Virus record (IMG/VR): IMGVR_UViG_3300044956_000299
Location: 1 to 40,983 of that record
DNA: 40,983 nucleotides
DNA from: a virus
Strand: one strand, 5' to 3'
The position numbers and the translations under genes are program-made. Under the pieces are notes generated by a model. That model did not search any database. It was given only the letters and a program-made list of their open reading frames with translations, and was not told the DNA's origin. Positions 38,431 through 40,983 of the stretch are shown piece after piece (position 1 is the stretch's first letter; each line of letters opens with the position of its first letter).

Positions 38431-39678
38431 TCAGGTCTTGATGATCTTGCGGACTGCCAAGTAAGGCTGCATAACGTTGGCCGCCGCGTTCCCGCCCGTG
38501 TTCTGGTTGGTGGCCGTGGCGTTGGCGGTGTTGACTTCGGCCGTGGTCGAAGTCCGGTTAACGATGTCGCTGACCACACTGCTAGAACCAGCAATGCCGG
38601 CGTCCGTGGTCATGGCGTGCAGGTGGGGGTTCTGAACGTGGGTGTGCAGCAGCAGCTCGGTGGACGACATGGCGTGCGCTTCTTGGCCGCCCACGTCTCC
38701 GAGAGTGCGGGGGGTGAGCGCATGCGTCAGCGTGAACGATCCGGTGCCGGTGATGGTCACAGCGGTACCGTTCTGCGCGTTCGCCAAGGTGGTCGCCAAG
38801 CGAATCGACGTGCTGGAGACCCGAATGACGAAATAGCTGCCGTTGCTGACCCCAGTGAATCCGCTCACCGCAGACACGGTGACTTCCATTCCGGTGATCC
38901 ACTTGTCGGCGTTGCTTGCCACCGGAACGGCATTGCTGGATGCGGTTCCTGAGACCGTATCTACCAAGGTCCCGGTGCCTTGCCCGAGCGAAACTCGGCC
39001 ACGAAAGTCCGGCAGGTTGAACGTGGTGCTGCCGTCGCCACTCCCGTATGCGGTTCCGATGGCCGAGAACAGGGCGGAATAGGTGGTGCGACTCACCGCA
39101 CTGCCGTTGCAATCCAGATAGCCGGAAGGCGGTGCGGCCAATCCGGCCCAATCCAATACGGTTCCGACAGGAATCTGGGAGGGTGCCAGTTCCAAGACGG
39201 CAACGCGGGAGTCTAGAGCCGCATCGGCGCTGTACAAGGTATCGACGTCGCCCTGCAGTTCGAGAAGAGCTGCTTGAACGTTGGTAGACGCCAAGTTGCC
39301 CGCAGCAACGACCGCCACCAGCCCTGCAGACGCCGGCGCGCCACCCACGATGGCCAGCTCGGCCTCGTCGAGGGCCTCCTGTGCCACGAAGAAGGCTTGG
39401 TTGACGTCGAAGTCGAGCTGTTGTTCGCCCAGCTTCGAGCCGTCTTGGTAGTTCGTGAGGCGCGCCACCTGCGAGCTGTTGCGTCGGATGACGATGGTGC
39501 CCGGCGCAGGGACGGCGGTGAACTGGATGGAGGACGCGGTGGGGAAGGTGTAGGCGGCCCCTTGGGTTTGGAGGGCGCCATTCACCAGCACCTCGACGTG
39601 GGCGCGCACGAGGTACGGGAACGGGATCGTGTAGGGGCCGACTCCGGCGGAAGGATAGGAGGTCTGTGCGAGTGCCAT
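38431..39678 (-). CDS. Tail fibre with T7-type head and collar domain
   Basis: A 415-residue fibre. The N-terminal ~140 residues are the T7 fibre-type tail-binding domain (YTIPFPYLVRAHVEVLVNG, then GTIVIRRNSS, LDFDVNQAFFVAQEALDEAE). After a short helical linker comes a phage tail collar domain (PVGTVLDWAGLAAPPSGYL, then DGSTTFNLPDFRGRVSLGQG), followed by a beta-rich tip ending in AANVMQPYLAVRKIIKT. It binds the host receptor. A hairpin with a T-rich run precedes it, as before the tailspike. It is shorter than T7 gp17 (553). With the tailspike it gives two receptor-binding proteins. Confidence 0.92.
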   Translation of the reverse strand: MALAQTSYPSAGVGPYTIPFPYLVRAHVEVLVNGALQTQGAAYTFPTASSIQFTAVPAPGTIVIRRNSSQVARLTNYQDGSKLGEQQLDFDVNQAFFVAQEALDEAELAIVGGAPASAGLVAVVAAGNLASTNVQAALLELQGDVDTLYSADAALDSRVAVLELAPSQIPVGTVLDWAGLAAPPSGYLDCNGSAVSRTTYSALFSAIGTAYGSGDGSTTFNLPDFRGRVSLGQGTGTLVDTVSGTASSNAVPVASNADKWITGMEVTVSAVSGFTGVSNGSYFVIRVSSTSIRLATTLANAQNGTAVTITGTGSFTLTHALTPRTLGDVGGQEAHAMSSTELLLHTHVQNPHLHAMTTDAGIAGSSSVVSDIVNRTSTTAEVNTANATATNQNTGGNAAANVMQPYLAVRKIIKT

Positions 39679-39686
39679 GGGTGCTC

Positions 39687-39722
39687 GAAAATAGGAACCC
39701 CTCCGGTGGTCAGGCGGAGGGG
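39687..39722 (-). terminator. Terminator before the tail fibre gene
   Basis: On the minus strand CCCCTCCG (39722-39715) pairs with CGGAGGGG (39705-39698), 9-base loop, then TTCCTATTTT. It lies between the gp16-like stop (39734) and the fibre ATG (39678), which follows within about 10 bases of the T-rich run. Confidence 0.8.
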
Positions 39723-39733
39723 CGGGGGAGGAA

Positions 39734-40983
39734 CTACTCCGCTGGGGTGTCCAGCGGGACCACAGGGCGCCCGATGAGGGCGTTCAGCGCATTCTCCCGG
39801 TTGCCCAGGAACCGCTTTTGCACGGCGGCGTTCTGCTGGATCAGCATGCGCCTGCCTGCGTTGACGTAGGTCTGGTAGACCTTCTCGATCATCAACTGCT
39901 TCGAGGTCTTGTAGACCCCGGAGCCGTCCTCGGGGGCGTTCTGGTAGGCCGGGGAGGCCACCAGATCGTCGAGACGCTCCTGCAGGTTCTTGCCACCGAC
40001 GCGCACCTTCTGCCCGATGTTCACGAGCATCTCGTCGTACTCCTTCGGCGTCAGCTCCACGCCCACGCCGCGCGAGCGGTCGAGGGTGCGGGTGGGCCGC
40101 TGGAGGTCGATGTCGAGGCGCGCGATCTCCTGCGCTGCCGGAGAGCGGTCTTCCTGCGCCAGCCGGACCGGAGAGAGCCAATCGGGACCGAGGCCCTCCC
40201 GGTACAGCACGGGGCGCCCGAAGACGTCGCGGTGCGGGGGGATGTCCTCGTTCAGCGGCCAGTACCGCGCGGCCGCACGATTGAGCACCCCACGCGCCTC
40301 CTTCATCTCCGGGTCGATCTCGCGGCTTGCGGTTGCGAGAGCGGAAGAGAACGGCACGGCAGCGGCCACGGTGCTGGCAATGAACCGCTCGGCCTTGTCC
40401 GGCTGCCCGGACGAGACCGCGTCGAAGAAGCCGGCCAGACCTTCGAGGTAGGTGCGGGAGGTCACGTTGCGGGCGATGGTGGCCATCAGCCCCGCAGCGG
40501 TCAGCTCGGCCTCCCCGGCGTCCTGCTGACCCATGAGGTTGCCTGCGTCAGCGATCATGCCGAGGACGGACCCGAGCGGCTCCATGCGGCTGTAGTCGAT
40601 CCAGGTGTCCGTGCCGGGAACCCGGATGGAGTAGGGCGGACGGCGTGCCAGCTCCTCGGCGGTCTTCTGCTTCTCCAATCCTCCGGTGAGGTTCCCACCC
40701 GCCTGCAGCGTGAGGTACGCTGAGGCGATGAGGCCGGTGGTGGAGAGCTTGCCGAGGGCCAGCTCGCGCCGAGCGCCACCTGCAGCGAGGTCCTGCCACA
40801 GCTCCTTGGAGGCCCCGAGACGCTCGAAGCTGTACTTCATGATGTTCACCGGCGTGCGCACGAACGGGAGGATCAGGCGCAGCACCGGATGGTTGACCAC
40901 CATCTTCTGCAATTCGCCGCCAATTCCGTCCAGCTCCGTGGTGAAGGTGCGGTAGCGCGCCTCCTGCAGGGCCACCTCGCGCA
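39734..40983 (-). CDS. Large internal virion (ejectosome) protein, gp16-like, C-terminal part
   Basis: This is the end of the gene that starts at 3446; 40806-40983 repeats 1-178. The C-terminal ~400 residues contain MVVNHPVLRLILPFVRTPVNIM, a segment that is hydrophobic and proline-containing, and later mixed helical sequence ending in ALIGRPVVPLDTPAE. Similar 'PF.RTP.N' stretches occur near the C-terminus of large podovirus ejection proteins. The stop is followed by a terminator and the tail fibre gene. An internal ATG at 40975 is not a real start. Confidence 0.85.
   Translation of the reverse strand, partial: REVALQEARYRTFTTELDGIGGELQKMVVNHPVLRLILPFVRTPVNIMKYSFERLGASKELWQDLAAGGARRELALGKLSTTGLIASAYLTLQAGGNLTGGLEKQKTAEELARRPPYSIRVPGTDTWIDYSRMEPLGSVLGMIADAGNLMGQQDAGEAELTAAGLMATIARNVTSRTYLEGLAGFFDAVSSGQPDKAERFIASTVAAAVPFSSALATASREIDPEMKEARGVLNRAAARYWPLNEDIPPHRDVFGRPVLYREGLGPDWLSPVRLAQEDRSPAAQEIARLDIDLQRPTRTLDRSRGVGVELTPKEYDEMLVNIGQKVRVGGKNLQERLDDLVASPAYQNAPEDGSGVYKTSKQLMIEKVYQTYVNAGRRMLIQQNAAVQKRFLGNRENALNALIGRPVVPLDTPAE
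40806..40983. repeat. Terminal overlap of circular contig, right copy
   Basis: Identical to 1-178 except G at 40933 in place of A at 128. The silent codon difference could be population variation or a read error. It should be counted once when the map is closed. Confidence 0.9.

Overview
The window is the essentially complete genome of a T7-like podovirus (autographivirus-type, short-tailed dsDNA phage). It is written in reverse: every gene I can support lies on the minus strand and reads from high to low coordinates. Evidence: a single-subunit RNA polymerase; a T7-order replication block (SSB, endonuclease I, amidase, primase-helicase, DNA polymerase, 5'-3' exonuclease); a T7-order virion block (portal, scaffold, capsid, tail tubular A and B, four internal virion proteins, fibre); and a small plus a large terminase. 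GC content is high, so the host is probably a high-GC bacterium; the sequence alone does not name it.

The first 178 bases repeat at the end (40806-40983) with one mismatch, inside one gene whose frame stays open across the join. The contig is therefore a circular map of about 40,805 bp cut inside the largest internal virion protein gene. In transcription order: about 33.8-33.0 kb, a gene-free junction with tandem phage-type promoters and several repeat families, probably containing the physical genome ends; 33.0-29.2 kb, small early genes and a C5-methyltransferase-like enzyme; 29.1-28.1 kb, a tyrosine integrase; 27.9-25.5 kb, RNA polymerase; 25.4-16.2 kb, nucleic-acid metabolism, interrupted by a cluster of small membrane proteins with a holin; 16.0 kb, a degenerate tRNA-like element; 15.9-3.4 kb and across the join to 39.7 kb, virion genes; 39.7-33.8 kb, tail fibre, lysis-type genes, a zincin, small terminase, a class II-type ribonucleotide reductase and large terminase.

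How it fits together: host RNA polymerase presumably reads the early genes, then the phage polymerase takes over from its own promoters. Five similar sites are seen, before the HTH/helicase genes, before the 94-aa gene, before the polymerase itself, and twice just past the large terminase; a weaker sixth lies before the capsid. Hairpin terminators sit after the capsid, before the tailspike and before the tail fibre. The integrase beside the polymerase implies a lifestyle that includes lysogeny, unlike T7. I recognised no repressor.

Most unusual points: an integrase in a T7-like genome; a reductase between the two terminase genes; a beta-helix tailspike between the capsid and tail genes; a structured three-way-junction element before the capsid; a PP-loop (PAPS-reductase-like) enzyme in the replication operon; a zincin in the late region; a tRNA-like relic; and an 800-bp repeat-rich junction.
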